DNA from: an uncultured Beijerinckiaceae bacterium
GTDB taxonomy: Bacteria; Pseudomonadota; Alphaproteobacteria; Rhizobiales; Beijerinckiaceae
Assembly: GCA_937863205.1 (NCBI GenBank)
Contig: CALMGA010000257.1
Span: forward strand, 1-36,521
DNA length: 36,521 nt
Direction of reading: 5' to 3'
The notes beneath the pieces are model-generated. The model worked only from the letters and a program-made list of their open reading frames with translations. It ran no database searches and was not told where the DNA came from. This document shows positions 25,243-34,386 of the stretch, piece by piece (position 1 is the stretch's first letter; each line of letters starts with the position of its first letter). The translations under genes and the position numbers were made by a program.

Positions 25243-26403
25243 ATGGCGGCCTTCGGCGATTTCCAGAACGAGATCTACGGCGGCGGCCTGCGCGGCGTCC
25301 GGCCCAGGTTGCCGGTCGACTTCGCCTCGCTGGCGCGCAAGGCCCGCGAAGCGCTGCCGGCCGGCACGATCGATTACGTCGAGGGCGGCTGCGGCGACGA
25401 GCACACGCAGCGCGCCAACTCGGCCGCCTTCGAGCGCTGGGGCCTGATGCCCCGCATGATGGTGGACTGCACGCGACGCGACCTGTCCGTCGAGCTGCTC
25501 GGGATGCGGCTGCCGACGCCGCTGTTCCTGTGCCCGATCGGGGTGATCGGGATCTGCGCCCAGGACGGCCATGGCGACCTCGCCACCGCCCGCGCGGCGG
25601 CGGCGACCGGCGTGCCGATGATGGCCTCCACCCTGTCCAACGATCCGCTGGAGGCGGTCGCCGACGCGCTCGGCGACACCCCCGGCATCTTCCAGCTCTA
25701 CACGCCCAAGGACGTCGGGGTCGCCGAGAGCCTCGTCCACCGCGCCGAGCGCGCCGGCTTCAAGGCCATCGCGGTGACGCTCGACACCTGGGTCACTGGC
25801 TGGCGGCCGCGCGACCTCAACACGGCGAACTTCCCGCAGCTGCGCGGCGCCGCCTTGGCGAACTACACGGCCGATCCCGTCTTCCGCGCCTCCCTCGCCA
25901 AGCCGCCGGAAGAGGATCCGGCCGCTGCCATCGGGCAATGGGCGCGCATCTTCGGCAAGCCGCTGACCTGGGCCGACCTGCCCTGGCTGCGCGCGATGAC
26001 GAAGCTGCCCTTGATCCTGAAGGGCATCTGCCATCCCGACGATGCGCGCCGCGCGATCGATGGCGGGGTCGACGCGATCCACTGTTCCAACCACGGCGGG
26101 CGCCAAGCCAACGGCGGCCTCGCCGCCATCGACATGCTGCCGGCCGTGGTGAAGGCGGCCGGCTCGACGCCGGTGCTGTTCGACTCCGGCGTGCGCTCGG
26201 GCACGGACGTGGTGAAGGCGCTGGCGCTGGGCGCGGCGGCGGTCGGCATCGGTCGCCCCTACGCCTATGGGCTGGCGCTGGACGGCAGCGACGGCATCAT
26301 CCACGTGCTGCGCTCGATGCTGGCCGAAGCCGACCTGCTGATGGCAGTCGACGGCTACCCGACGGTCGCGGCGCTGGCCAAAGCCGGACTGGTGCGGGCG
26401 TAG
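25243..26403 (+). CDS. FMN-dependent 2-hydroxyacid oxidase, lactate 2-monooxygenase-like
   Basis: FMN-dependent alpha-hydroxy-acid oxidising enzyme of 386 residues, with a TIM-barrel flavin fold. [18 protein letters not shown] is near the N-terminus, and [16 protein letters not shown] and [20 protein letters not shown] follow. The catalytic His/Arg motif is [13 protein letters not shown] near residue 280, and the FMN phosphate site is [19 protein letters not shown]. The GWRPRDLN...FPQLRG pattern is closest to lactate 2-monooxygenase, which turns lactate into acetate and CO2. A lactate or glycolate oxidase remains possible. GGGGAA precedes the ATG. Confidence 0.92.
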   Translation: MAAFGDFQNEIYGGGLRGVRPRLPVDFASLARKAREALPAGTIDYVEGGCGDEHTQRANSAAFERWGLMPRMMVDCTRRDLSVELLGMRLPTPLFLCPIGVIGICAQDGHGDLATARAAAATGVPMMASTLSNDPLEAVADALGDTPGIFQLYTPKDVGVAESLVHRAERAGFKAIAVTLDTWVTGWRPRDLNTANFPQLRGAALANYTADPVFRASLAKPPEEDPAAAIGQWARIFGKPLTWADLPWLRAMTKLPLILKGICHPDDARRAIDGGVDAIHCSNHGGRQANGGLAAIDMLPAVVKAAGSTPVLFDSGVRSGTDVVKALALGAAAVGIGRPYAYGLALDGSDGIIHVLRSMLAEADLLMAVDGYPTVAALAKAGLVRA

Positions 26404-26535
26404 GCGGCCGTGCGTGGCTTGCGCCACGGTTGATGTCGAAGGAAAAGCCGACCACGGCCTATCCGGTTTGACGCAACGGCAATCCCTCCCGTTTCGCAAG
26501 GCGAACGTCCCTGGTCCTTCGGCATCGCTGCTGCA

Positions 26536-26580
26536 CCGGAAGACGCAAAAAGTGCTGCGCACTTGCCCTGCGATGCTCTA
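26536..26580. repeat. Diverged copy of the palindromic intergenic repeat
   Basis: AAAAAGTGCTGCGCACTTG followed by CCCTGCGATGCTCTA resembles the GCTGCGCACTTTT...CGATGCTCTA core of copies 1 and 4. The inner part is palindromic (AAGTGC/GCACTT around TGC). It ends 11 bases before the antiporter ATG at 26591, so it forms the immediate leader of that gene. Confidence 0.6.
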
Positions 26581-26590
26581 CCCCGCACCC

Positions 26591-28177
26591 ATGCTTCTCT
26601 TCGAACTCCTGATCAGCCTGCTCATCGGCGGGGCCGCCCTGACGGCGTTCGCCAACAGGGTCGGCGTGCCCTATCCCGTGCTGCTGGCTGTGGCCGGGGT
26701 GGTCCTGGCCCTGGCGCCGGTCGACGTGCCCGGCATCCGGCTCGACCCGGAGCTGGCTCTGACCCTGTTCGTGGCGCCGGCGATCGTGGACGCCGCCTTC
26801 GACGCCTCGCCCCGCGACCTCCGCGAGAACTGGATCCAGATCTCCAGCCTGGTGCTGATCGCGGTGGCGCTCACCGTCGGGGCCGTCGCGGTGGTGGCGC
26901 GCTCCCTCGTGCCCGATCTGCCCTGGTCGACGGCGATCGCGCTCGGCGCCATCGTGGCACCGCCCGATCCCGTCACGGCCGCCGCCGTGCTCGGCCGCTT
27001 GTCGCCGCCGCGACGCCTGATGGTCATCCTGGAAGGCGAGGGCCTGCTCAACGATGCCAGCGCGCTGCTGGTCTACCGGCTGGCGCTGGGTGCGATGCTG
27101 GGATCGGGGCTGACGGTGAGCCGGACGGTGCCGCTGCTGCTCGCCAGCTCGATCGGCAGCGTGGCCCTCGGCTTCGCCCTGGCGCACGCCTACATGTGGA
27201 TCACGCGCCGCATCGAAGACCTCGCCATATCGGTGGTCACCCAGTTCGTCGGCACCTTCGCCGTTTGGATCATCGCCGAGCGCCTCGGCATGTCCAGCGT
27301 GCTGACCACGGTGGTGTACGCGGTGGTGCTGGCCCGCCGGAACCCGACGAGGCAGGGCGCGGAGAACCGGCGCGGATCCTTCGCCGTCTGGGAGGTGGCG
27401 GTGTACGTGCTCAACGCCCTCGCCTTCATCCTGATCGGGCTGCAGCTGCAGGAGATCATCCGCGACCTCGGAAGCGATCTCGGGGGCGGCCTGCGCCCGG
27501 CCCTCGGCTTCAGCCTCGCCGTGCTCGGCACCGTGATCGGGGTGCGCCTGCTCTGGACCTTCGCCTACAACGCCCTCGCCCGCCTCGTCGACCGGATGGT
27601 GCTGCCGCCCGAGCGGCGGACCCCCGTCCGTCGATCCTACAAGAGCGCGCTGATTGTCGGCTGGAGCGGCATGCGCGGCCTGCTCACCCTCGCCACCGCC
27701 CTGGCCCTGCCTCTCGCCGGCGATCCCGCCGGTTCCCACAACCGCAACCTGGTGATCATCACCGCCTTCACCGTGGTTCTCGGAACCCTCGTGCTCCAGG
27801 GCCTGACGCTGGGACCACTGCTGCGCTGGCTCGCCCTGACCGACGACGGCCGCTCCGACCGCGAGCGCAACTTCGCGAGAACGGAGGCGACCCGTGCCGC
27901 CCTGCAGGCGCTGGAAGCGCGCGACGAGCCCGAGGCGGCGATCGTCAGGCGGCAGTACGACGTGGTGCTGCAGGGCGAGCGGATGGAAGCGTTGCGTCCC
28001 AGGGTGTTCCGGCAGCTGCGGATCACGGCCATCGCCGCGGAACGCGAGCGCCTTCTGGCGCTGCGCCGCAGCGGGGAGATCGGCGACGAGGCCTACCGGA
28101 CGCTGGAAGAAGAACTCGACTGGGCGGAAGGCAACGCCCGCCGTCGTGGCCGCATGTACAAGGCCGGCGACGGTTGA
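26591..28177 (+). CDS. Na+/H+ antiporter of the CPA1 family
   Basis: Polytopic inner-membrane exchanger of 528 residues with about 12 hydrophobic helices in the first 400 residues, then a charged cytoplasmic tail of about 110 residues (from about LTDDGRSDRERNF). The conserved ion-site motifs are LFVAPAIVDAAFD, APPDPVTAAAVLG and EGEGLLNDASALL (Asn-Asp), with GWSGMRGLLTLATALALP further on. I start it at ATG 26591; another in-frame ATG at 26573 belongs to the repeat's GATGCTCTA. No ribosome site is visible for either. Na+ versus K+ preference cannot be read. A hairpin follows the stop. Confidence 0.92.
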   Translation: MLLFELLISLLIGGAALTAFANRVGVPYPVLLAVAGVVLALAPVDVPGIRLDPELALTLFVAPAIVDAAFDASPRDLRENWIQISSLVLIAVALTVGAVAVVARSLVPDLPWSTAIALGAIVAPPDPVTAAAVLGRLSPPRRLMVILEGEGLLNDASALLVYRLALGAMLGSGLTVSRTVPLLLASSIGSVALGFALAHAYMWITRRIEDLAISVVTQFVGTFAVWIIAERLGMSSVLTTVVYAVVLARRNPTRQGAENRRGSFAVWEVAVYVLNALAFILIGLQLQEIIRDLGSDLGGGLRPALGFSLAVLGTVIGVRLLWTFAYNALARLVDRMVLPPERRTPVRRSYKSALIVGWSGMRGLLTLATALALPLAGDPAGSHNRNLVIITAFTVVLGTLVLQGLTLGPLLRWLALTDDGRSDRERNFARTEATRAALQALEARDEPEAAIVRRQYDVVLQGERMEALRPRVFRQLRITAIAAERERLLALRRSGEIGDEAYRTLEEELDWAEGNARRRGRMYKAGDG

Positions 28178-28184
28178 ACGGCCC

Positions 28185-28216
28185 CGGCCGGTTCGCGAGG
28201 TTCCGGCGAACGGCCG
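28185..28216 (+). terminator. Hairpin after the antiporter gene
   Basis: CGGCC and GTTCGC (28185-28196, separated by one bulged G) pair with GCGAAC and GGCCG (28206-28216), an 11-bp stem with a nine-base loop. It begins eight bases after the antiporter stop. Only TTG follows, not a T-run, so termination would be partial or factor-assisted. Confidence 0.5.
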
Positions 28217-28285
28217 TTGCCCGCGCGCGCCACGTAGGATTAGCCTCAGCACGGCCGTTCACAAGGGATCAGGGAGGAAGACACG

Positions 28286-28576
28286 ATGGTGAAGGGATTG
28301 GTTCTCGCCGCGGCGCTCGTGATGGCCGGCAATGTCGCCGCGATGGCGTCGCCGCTCGGCGCGCTGCCAAATGGGCGGCCCGACAGCCAGCCCGGGATCG
28401 TCCTGGTGTCCGGCGGCTGCGGCTTCGACTTCCATCGCGACCCGTTCGGTATTTGCGTCCCCAACCGCCGCGTGGTCTTCGGGGGACCGGCCTACGTGCG
28501 GCTGCCGCCGCCCTGCCCGCGCGGCTACCACCGCGACCGCGATCCGGCGCGGCCGATCTGCTACCCGAACTTCTGA
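28286..28576 (+). CDS. Small exported cysteine-containing protein with a GCG/CRPN-like motif
   Basis: 96 residues. MVKGLVLAAALVMAGNVAAMA is a signal peptide, likely cleaved after AMA. The mature protein has VSGGCGFDFHRDPFGICVPN, the GCG...HR.P.G.C.PN pattern found in small exported proteins of alphaproteobacteria, and later PPPCPRGYHRDRDPARPICYP, a second Cys-x(n)-Cys unit with the same HR.P spacing. Four cysteines in total suggest two disulphides or metal binding. GGGAGGA precedes the ATG strongly. The role is unknown. It converges with argJ, with 34 bases between the stops. Confidence 0.82.
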   Translation: MVKGLVLAAALVMAGNVAAMASPLGALPNGRPDSQPGIVLVSGGCGFDFHRDPFGICVPNRRVVFGGPAYVRLPPPCPRGYHRDRDPARPICYPNF

Positions 28577-28610
28577 GCCCCGGCGGCCTGAGACCGAGGC
28601 GGCGCCCGGT

Positions 28611-29849
28611 CTACGAGCGGTAATCGCCGTTGATCGCCACATAGTCCTTGGTGAGATCGCAGGTCCACACCGTGGCCCGGCCGCGCCCGAGGCCGATGTC
28701 GACCTTGATGGGCACATCGGGCTCGCGCATCAGCTCCGACACCGCCGCCTCGTCGTAGTCGGGATCGCGCAGGCCCTTGTGGGCGACGCGGGTGCCGGCG
28801 AACCAGATGGCGAGCCGGTCGCGGTCGGCCTTCTCGCCGGCCTTGCCGACCGCCATCACCACCCGCCCCCAGTTGGCGTCCTCGCCGGCCACCGCCGTCT
28901 TGACCAGCGGGGAGTTGGCGATGGACATCGCGATGCGCCTGGCCGCCTTGTCGGTTTTGGCCCCTTCCACCGTGACGGCGATGAACTTGCGGGCGCCCTC
29001 GCCGTCCTTGACGACCTGATGGGCGAGGTCGAGCAGCACCTCGTTCAGCGCCGCCTTGAACGCCTTCAGCCGGCGGTCGGTGGCGAGCAGGATGTGCGGG
29101 GCGCCGCGCGAGGCGGCCGCGCCGGTGGCGAACAGCATCAGCGTGTCGGAGGTGGAGGTGTCGCTGTCGACCGTGATGGCGTTGAAGCTGCCCTTGACGC
29201 TGCGGCCGAGCATCGCCTGCAGCGCCGGCGCGGCGATCGGGGCGTCGGTGAAGACGAAGGCCAGCATGGTCGCCATGTCGGGCGCGATCATGCCCGCGCC
29301 CTTGGCGATGCCGTTGATCGTCACGGCCACGCCGCCGAGGTCGACCGTGGCGGTCGCGCCCTTGGCGAAGGTGTCGGTCGTCATGATCGCCCTGGCGGCG
29401 TCCGCGATGCCGGTGGGCGAGGCCTCGGCGGCGAGCCGCTCGAAGACGCCGTCGAACTTCGCCGCGTCGAGCGGTTCGCCGATGACGCCGGTGGACGCGA
29501 CGAAGATCTCCTTCGCCGGCACGCCCAGGGCGGCCGAGGCACGCTTCGCCGTGCCGGCGACGGCCTTCGCCCCGACCTTTCCGGTGAAGGCGTTGGCGTT
29601 GCCGGAGTTGACCACCAGCGCCCGCGCCTTGCCGCCTCCGAGCCTGACCCGGCACCAGTCGACGGGGGCCGACGGGCACTTCGAGGTGGTGAACACGCCG
29701 GCCACCTGCGTGCCCTTGTCGAACAGGGCGAGCAGGACGTCGGTGCGGTTCTTGTAGCGGATCGCCGCCGCGCCGGTGGCGAAGCGCACGCCGGCGACCT
29801 CCGGCATATCGGGCGGGTTGGCTGGCGCGAGGGGCGAAACGGCGGTCAT
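28611..29849 (-). CDS. argJ: Bifunctional ornithine acetyltransferase / N-acetylglutamate synthase
   Basis: Transfers acetyl from N-acetylornithine to glutamate in the cyclic arginine pathway and may also acetylate glutamate from acetyl-CoA. It has 412 residues. The precursor cleaves itself at the Thr of DMATMLAF (Thr194), giving alpha and beta chains. The oxyanion region [13 protein letters not shown] (Thr119, Gly121) and the [10 protein letters not shown] loop at about residue 81 are intact, as is the C-terminal [11 protein letters not shown]. The ATG at 29849 has no strong ribosome site; upstream sequence is intergenic. It is transcribed alone. Confidence 0.97.
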   Translation of the reverse strand: MTAVSPLAPANPPDMPEVAGVRFATGAAAIRYKNRTDVLLALFDKGTQVAGVFTTSKCPSAPVDWCRVRLGGGKARALVVNSGNANAFTGKVGAKAVAGTAKRASAALGVPAKEIFVASTGVIGEPLDAAKFDGVFERLAAEASPTGIADAARAIMTTDTFAKGATATVDLGGVAVTINGIAKGAGMIAPDMATMLAFVFTDAPIAAPALQAMLGRSVKGSFNAITVDSDTSTSDTLMLFATGAAASRGAPHILLATDRRLKAFKAALNEVLLDLAHQVVKDGEGARKFIAVTVEGAKTDKAARRIAMSIANSPLVKTAVAGEDANWGRVVMAVGKAGEKADRDRLAIWFAGTRVAHKGLRDPDYDEAAVSELMREPDVPIKVDIGLGRGRATVWTCDLTKDYVAINGDYRS

Positions 29850-30146
29850 GCGGACGATCTCGGACGGCGGCCCTCCGCTCGGCGGGCGCCGGGCGCTTCA
29901 ACCGCTTACGCGACCGTTGCCGCCCTCGGCAAGCGCCGGCTGCATGGTTCGAAGGTTCCGATGGGGACGCGGGGTGCATCGCGAGAACGTTCTCCCTCGC
30001 GAGGCGGGAAGATCAGGCGGCGGCACGGCGGCGCGGGTCCGTTTGGGGGCCCTCCGCCTGCATCGGTGCCTTACCTTTCTGCCTCCTGCCGAAGGCGGGA
30101 GGGGAAGGCGGAGGCAAGCGGAAGAGGCTCACCTGTCGCGGTCGGG
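29850..30146. other. Intergenic region upstream of argJ
   Basis: About 300 bases without a convincing gene, between the argJ start and the terminator at 30147-30175. It should contain the argJ promoter, but no -35/-10 pair stands out. It holds a 12-bp palindrome GAGAACGTTCTC (29983-29994) and a hairpin CCTCCTGCC/GGCGGGAGG (30082-30090 with 30094-30102, one G.T pair, GAA loop). Short frames on the plus strand look random. Confidence 0.5.
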
Positions 30147-30175
30147 AAAAGGGCGGAATCTTCGGCAGTCCGCCC
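30147..30175 (-). terminator. Intrinsic terminator of the GT-C-like membrane protein gene
   Basis: Read on the minus strand immediately after the TGA: GGGCGGA (30175-30169), an 11-base loop, TCCGCCC (30157-30151), then TTTT (30150-30147). A perfect 7-bp GC-rich stem plus T-run is the clearest rho-independent terminator in the window. Confidence 0.75.
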
Positions 30176-31927
30176 TCAGGGCTTGGCTATCGCCGCAGGC
30201 TTGGCATCGCCAGGTTTCACCTCGCCCGCCTTGACCTCACCCGTCCTGGCCCCACCGGGCGCCGGCTGACCGGCGGCGGCCGCCGCCGCCTCGGCGCCGA
30301 GCTTGATCGGCTTCTTCGGCGTGTCGGGGGCGTTGCGGTCCATGCCCGGCTTCATGATGCGGTAAAGCTGGAAGTTGTCGCCCTCGTAGACGGTCTTCAG
30401 CTTGTCCGGCATCGGGTTGTCGGCATCCTCGTCGGTGAAGAGGAGGTAGACGTAGTCGTATTTCTTCAACCAGTCGTGCCAGTAGCCGCTGTCGTCGGTG
30501 GAGCGGCCGACCGCGTCGATGACGAGCTGGTCGATGGTGGGCGGCGTGCCGTCCTCGGTGTCGACCATGTGCCGGTATTCGGGCCGCACGTGCATGATCT
30601 GCTTGCCGGCGGTGGTGAAGGCGGTGGTGATCAGCGCCTGCCGCTCGATGATGGCCAGCGACACGGCGTGCACCAGGCCGAGGTGCTCGACCTCGTTGGG
30701 CATGTTGGAGTCGGTGTAGGCGACCAGGATCTTGGACCCCTTGGCGATCTTGCGCAGCGACTCGCGCATTTCCGTCGTCGCCGGCTCGGCGTTGGCCCAG
30801 GCGATGTCGACCTCCGCCACGCGGGCGGCGAGCAGGCCGAGGGTGCCGATCAGGAACAGCCGCCGCACGGTTTCCTGGGCGAAGTCGACGCGGAAGCAGG
30901 CGACCACCATGAAGGCCAGCGCGATGGGCAGGCGCTGGTCGGCGAGGTAGCTCGCGAACAGCACCCGCGGCAGCGCCACGTAGACGAGGCCGCCCACCGC
31001 CAGCAGCGTCGCCAGCAGCGGATGGATGCGCAGCATCCTGAGCCGCAGGGCCCATGCGCCGGCCACCGCCACCGCGAAGGTGAGGGCGAAGGCGACGATA
31101 TCGGAATAGGTTTCGATGACGAAAAGCAGGCCGTCGAACTTGCCGGTTGACTCCCAGTTCCACTCGGTGGCGTGGCCCCAGGTCGAGCTCCTGACCAGGA
31201 AGCCGGCGAGCGGCAGGAACGGCAAGCCGGCGCAGCAGAACTCGATGAAGCGTCGCGGCCAGGGCGCCCGCGACACCCGCAGGGCGTAGTAGATCTCGAA
31301 GGCGAGCAGCCCGAGGCCGTACACGCCGACGGCGAACAGGTGGCAAACGTAGAGCGCGACGGCAAACACCGCCGACAGCAGGAAGCGCGCCGGCCACGGA
31401 CGGGTGCGCAGCGCGATCCAGGCGGCCAGCGCATACATCGCCAAGCCGATCCCGAAGAAGTAGTTCAGGATGCCGATCAGGAACATGTAGTTGTAGAGCA
31501 GGGGAAAGGCCACAAGCGGCAGCATCGACCAGCGCCCGAACAGCGCCCGGTTGAGCACGAAGGTGCCGGACATGATCAGCGCGAAGATGAACATCGTGAA
31601 GATCTGGCTGGCCAGGTAGACGTTGCTGATGAACCTGGCGATCCATGGGACGATCAGGTCCATGGTCAGGTTGGGCAACATCTCCCAGTCGATCTCGTAG
31701 TACTTTGCCAGGCTGGGATTGGCCCCGTTGTCGGTGATGACCTGCATCCGCGAAACATGGTTGGCATAGTCCTCCAGCGGCGGCATCGGATGCGTCAGCA
31801 GCGGGATGGCGGAGATCAGCAGGAACACCAGGAAGACGACGAGGGCCTGCAGGGCCGACCGGTCGCGCGCGGCCGCCGGCGCCAGGGCGGCAGAGGAACT
31901 GCTGGGAAGAACAGCGTCGATGCTCAT
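30176..31927 (-). CDS. Polytopic membrane protein, possible GT-C-type glycosyltransferase
   Basis: 583 residues with about ten to eleven hydrophobic segments between residues 27 and 360, then a soluble domain of about 190 residues and a Lys/Pro/Ala-rich tail containing GEVKAGEVKPGDAKP. After the first helix comes HPMPPLEDYANHVSRM; an acidic residue in the first loop is the usual catalytic position of GT-C enzymes that use lipid-linked sugars. The C-terminal domain has GSKILVAYTDSNMPNEVEHLG and YDYVYLLFTDEDADNPMP, typical of large uncharacterised alphaproteobacterial membrane proteins. I infer a role in envelope polysaccharide or lipid glycosylation, with low certainty. It stands alone, with its own terminator. 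Confidence 0.82.
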   Translation of the reverse strand: MSIDAVLPSSSSAALAPAAARDRSALQALVVFLVFLLISAIPLLTHPMPPLEDYANHVSRMQVITDNGANPSLAKYYEIDWEMLPNLTMDLIVPWIARFISNVYLASQIFTMFIFALIMSGTFVLNRALFGRWSMLPLVAFPLLYNYMFLIGILNYFFGIGLAMYALAAWIALRTRPWPARFLLSAVFAVALYVCHLFAVGVYGLGLLAFEIYYALRVSRAPWPRRFIEFCCAGLPFLPLAGFLVRSSTWGHATEWNWESTGKFDGLLFVIETYSDIVAFALTFAVAVAGAWALRLRMLRIHPLLATLLAVGGLVYVALPRVLFASYLADQRLPIALAFMVVACFRVDFAQETVRRLFLIGTLGLLAARVAEVDIAWANAEPATTEMRESLRKIAKGSKILVAYTDSNMPNEVEHLGLVHAVSLAIIERQALITTAFTTAGKQIMHVRPEYRHMVDTEDGTPPTIDQLVIDAVGRSTDDSGYWHDWLKKYDYVYLLFTDEDADNPMPDKLKTVYEGDNFQLYRIMKPGMDRNAPDTPKKPIKLGAEAAAAAAGQPAPGGARTGEVKAGEVKPGDAKPAAIAKP

Positions 31928-32229
31928 GACTTGTCCCGTTACCCCGCAACCGCGCCACCGTCATATGGCCGGCAACGTCCCGCCGTCGGGCAGCAATCGC
32001 GCATACCACGGAGACCAACCGGCAACTATCGCCCGGGTGACGTTCCCCCACTGGTGTGGCCGATATCCCTCGCCATTCCTTCGCATGGCGTTCCTGAACG
32101 GAGCCTGAGGAAACGGGGCTGCAACCGGCACTTGTTGCAGGCAGGGTTGCCGAATTCCAATGGGAACCCTGCCCGCCGGCGGCGGCTTTTGCTCTCGCGT
32201 ACCCTCAGGTGCGCTGACCGGACGGCCGC
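31928..32229. other. Divergent intergenic region, membrane protein / metallopeptidase
   Basis: About 300 bases between the divergent starts at 31927 and 32230. Promoters for both should lie here. GGAAC occurs at 32163 but no CGTT follows at 16 or 17 bases; minus-strand GGAAC near 32045 also lacks the partner. No RNA gene, repeat or convincing small gene was seen. Confidence 0.5.
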
Positions 32230-33324
32230 ATGCGTTTGTTTTCCTGCCAGAACTGTTCGCAGATCCTTTTCTTCGAAAACACGCGCTGCGAACGCTGTTT
32301 TCACGCGCTGGGCTTCCACGCGGATGCGGCGACGCTTTGCGCGCTTGCGCCGGCCCCGGACTCCACCGGCGACACCTGGACCGCGCTCGGCGAACCCGCC
32401 GGCAACCGGGGCGGCCCCTACCGGCTCTGCGCCAATGCGCAGTACGGGGTGTGCAACTGGCTCGTCGAGGCAGCCGACGGCAACACCATGTGCTCGGCCT
32501 GCCGGCACAACCGGGTGATCCCGGAGCTGAACAATCCCGACCACCGCCTCGCCTGGCGCAAGATCGAGGCGGCCAAGCACCGGCTGTTCTACTCCCTGCA
32601 CAAGCTCGGCCTGCTCGATGCCGTCGACACGACCGCCGGGGCCGAGCCGCTCACCTTCAACTTCCTCGCCGATGTCGCCAACACGGCCGGCCCCAAGGTG
32701 ATGACCGGGCACGACAACGGCCTCATCACCATTGCGCTGAGCGAGGCCGACGATGCCGAGCGGGAAAAACGGCGCAAGCTGATGAACGAGCCCTACCGCA
32801 CGCTGATCGGGCATTTCCGCCATGAGGTCGGGCACTACTTCTGGGACAAGCTGGTGCGCGACGGCAACCGCTTCGCCCAGTGCCGCGCGGTGTTCGGCGA
32901 CGACACCCTCGATTACGGGGACGCGCTGCAGCGGCATTATCGCGAGGGCGCGCCGCTCGACTGGCAGCAGAACTACGTCAGTTCCTACGCGACCTGCCAC
33001 CCTTGGGAGGATTTCGCGGAAACCTGGGCCCATTACCTCCATATCGTGGACACGCTGGAGCTGGCCAAGGCTTACGACATGAAGCTGTCGCCAGCGGTCG
33101 ACAAGGCGGGCGAGTTCAATGTCTCCTACGACGCCGACCCCTACGACGCGCCCGACATCCACGCCCTCATCAAGGTGTGGTTGCCGGTGTCGACGGCGCT
33201 GAACACCTTCAACAAGACGATGGGCAAGGACGAGCTCTACCCCTTCATCCTGTCGGCCGGCGTGATCGACAAACTCGGCTTCATGCACGGCCTGCTGCGC
33301 GAAACGACCCGGCCGCCGCGCTGA
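32230..33324 (+). CDS. Zinc-ribbon putative metallopeptidase (DUF2248-type)
   Basis: 364 residues, cytoplasmic. The N-terminus has a zinc ribbon, C6-x2-C9 and C20-x2-C23 (SCQNC...RCERC). A second cysteine set lies at about residues 72-95 (LCANAQYGVC and MCSAC). The protease motif HEVGHYFWDKL near residue 200 is an HExxH zinc site, preceded by PYRTLIGHFR, and WEDFAETWAHYLHIVDTLE carries a likely third ligand (Glu or His). This is the arrangement of the uncharacterised putative zinc-binding peptidase family common in Hyphomicrobiales. Its substrate is unknown. Only a weak ribosome site precedes the ATG. Confidence 0.9.
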   Translation: MRLFSCQNCSQILFFENTRCERCFHALGFHADAATLCALAPAPDSTGDTWTALGEPAGNRGGPYRLCANAQYGVCNWLVEAADGNTMCSACRHNRVIPELNNPDHRLAWRKIEAAKHRLFYSLHKLGLLDAVDTTAGAEPLTFNFLADVANTAGPKVMTGHDNGLITIALSEADDAEREKRRKLMNEPYRTLIGHFRHEVGHYFWDKLVRDGNRFAQCRAVFGDDTLDYGDALQRHYREGAPLDWQQNYVSSYATCHPWEDFAETWAHYLHIVDTLELAKAYDMKLSPAVDKAGEFNVSYDADPYDAPDIHALIKVWLPVSTALNTFNKTMGKDELYPFILSAGVIDKLGFMHGLLRETTRPPR

Positions 33325-33363
33325 CGGGCCTTCCCGAGCCATCTCGCTGAGGCAGCTATCGCT

Positions 33364-34332
33364 TCAGGTCGCGACGCCGAGCAGCGACAGCAGGTGCTCG
33401 GCGGCAACCTCGCGGGTTGGTCGGGAGAGGAGGCCGAAGTCTGCCGCGATCTGCTGCGTGGCGGCAATGCCGGCCGGCAGGAAGAAGGGCGCCGGCGGGT
33501 CGGCGACGTCGACCGGCACGCCATGTCCGAGGTCGGGCACGCTGTAGAGGGTGACGCAGGCGCCGCCGCCGCCGTCGCGCCAGGTGCGGCGGGTGGCGCG
33601 GCCCAGGCGATCGGTTTCAGGCGTGCCCGCGCCAACCCCGTGCACGTCGGTCCATTGCTTGACGAGTTCGCCGGCGTTGATCGGCTTCACCACGGCATCG
33701 GCGGTGCCGAACCACACCGCCACTTCCGGCCAGGGACCGGCATGGCCGGAGGCCGCGCGCACGAGGTCGCCCCACTTGCGGGCATCGCGGATCCGCCCGA
33801 CGACCATGGCATCGAACGCCTCCCCCGCGCCCGAAGCCGCGCCGTAGGGCAGGCCGGCGATGATCGCGCCGGCGGCGAAGCGCTCGGGATGGATCGCCAG
33901 CATCGCCGCCGCCATCGCGCCGCCGGCCGACAGGCCGCAAACGAACAGGGTGCCCGCCCCAAGCTCGGCGACGGCCCAGTCGACCATTTGCCGGATCGAC
34001 TCGACCTCGTCGCGCCCCCGCGTGCCCGGCTCGAACCAGGAAAAGCAGGTCTTGCTGTTGTTGCGGGGCGTTTGCTCGGGATAAAGGAGAAGGAAGCCGT
34101 GCTCGGCCGCGAGGCGCGACCAGCCGGACGCGGCATCGAAGCCGGCCGCCGTCTGCCCGCAGCCGTGCAGCACGACCACGCAGGGCGCCCGCTCCGCCCG
34201 CCTCGGCGGCACGAAAATGTGGCAGAGCAGGCCGCCGGGATTGCTGCCGAAGCCGTCGATGCGGCGCAGCCCGGGCAGCGTTGAGACGTCGTCGGAGCGA
34301 TGCGGAACCGCCGTGTCGTCCCGTAAACCCAT
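33364..34332 (-). CDS. PHB-depolymerase-family esterase (alpha/beta hydrolase), predicted stress gene
   Basis: 322 residues, alpha/beta hydrolase of the polyhydroxybutyrate depolymerase/LpqC type. VVVLHGCGQTAAGFDAASGW holds the oxyanion region, and GLSAGGAMAAAMLA has the nucleophile Ser in G-x-S-x-G. A likely acid lies in WFGTADAVVKPINA and the catalytic His in PDLGHGVPVD. There is no signal peptide, so it is probably cytoplasmic; short-chain esters or oligomers of hydroxybutyrate are possible substrates. A perfect EcfG promoter (34411-34387) stands upstream with a leader of about 45 bases. It converges with the metallopeptidase gene and is divergent from the cupin gene. Confidence 0.9.
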   Translation of the reverse strand: MGLRDDTAVPHRSDDVSTLPGLRRIDGFGSNPGGLLCHIFVPPRRAERAPCVVVLHGCGQTAAGFDAASGWSRLAAEHGFLLLYPEQTPRNNSKTCFSWFEPGTRGRDEVESIRQMVDWAVAELGAGTLFVCGLSAGGAMAAAMLAIHPERFAAGAIIAGLPYGAASGAGEAFDAMVVGRIRDARKWGDLVRAASGHAGPWPEVAVWFGTADAVVKPINAGELVKQWTDVHGVGAGTPETDRLGRATRRTWRDGGGGACVTLYSVPDLGHGVPVDVADPPAPFFLPAGIAATQQIAADFGLLSRPTREVAAEHLLSLLGVAT

Positions 34333-34386
34333 CGTTGCGATCTCCTCGCTGGCACATGACGCGCTTTTTGCTGCGCTGCAACAATG

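Noticed and set aside
28185..28216. GGAAC on the minus strand near 28203 as a stress promoter
   Set aside because: The next CGTT is 19 bases away, outside the 16-17 spacing, and no minus-strand gene follows.
29983..29994. Palindrome GAGAACGTTCTC as a LexA or other operator for argJ
   Set aside because: It does not match the GTTC-N7-GTTC alphaproteobacterial LexA box and lies about 135 bases from argJ; kept only as a note in the region entry.
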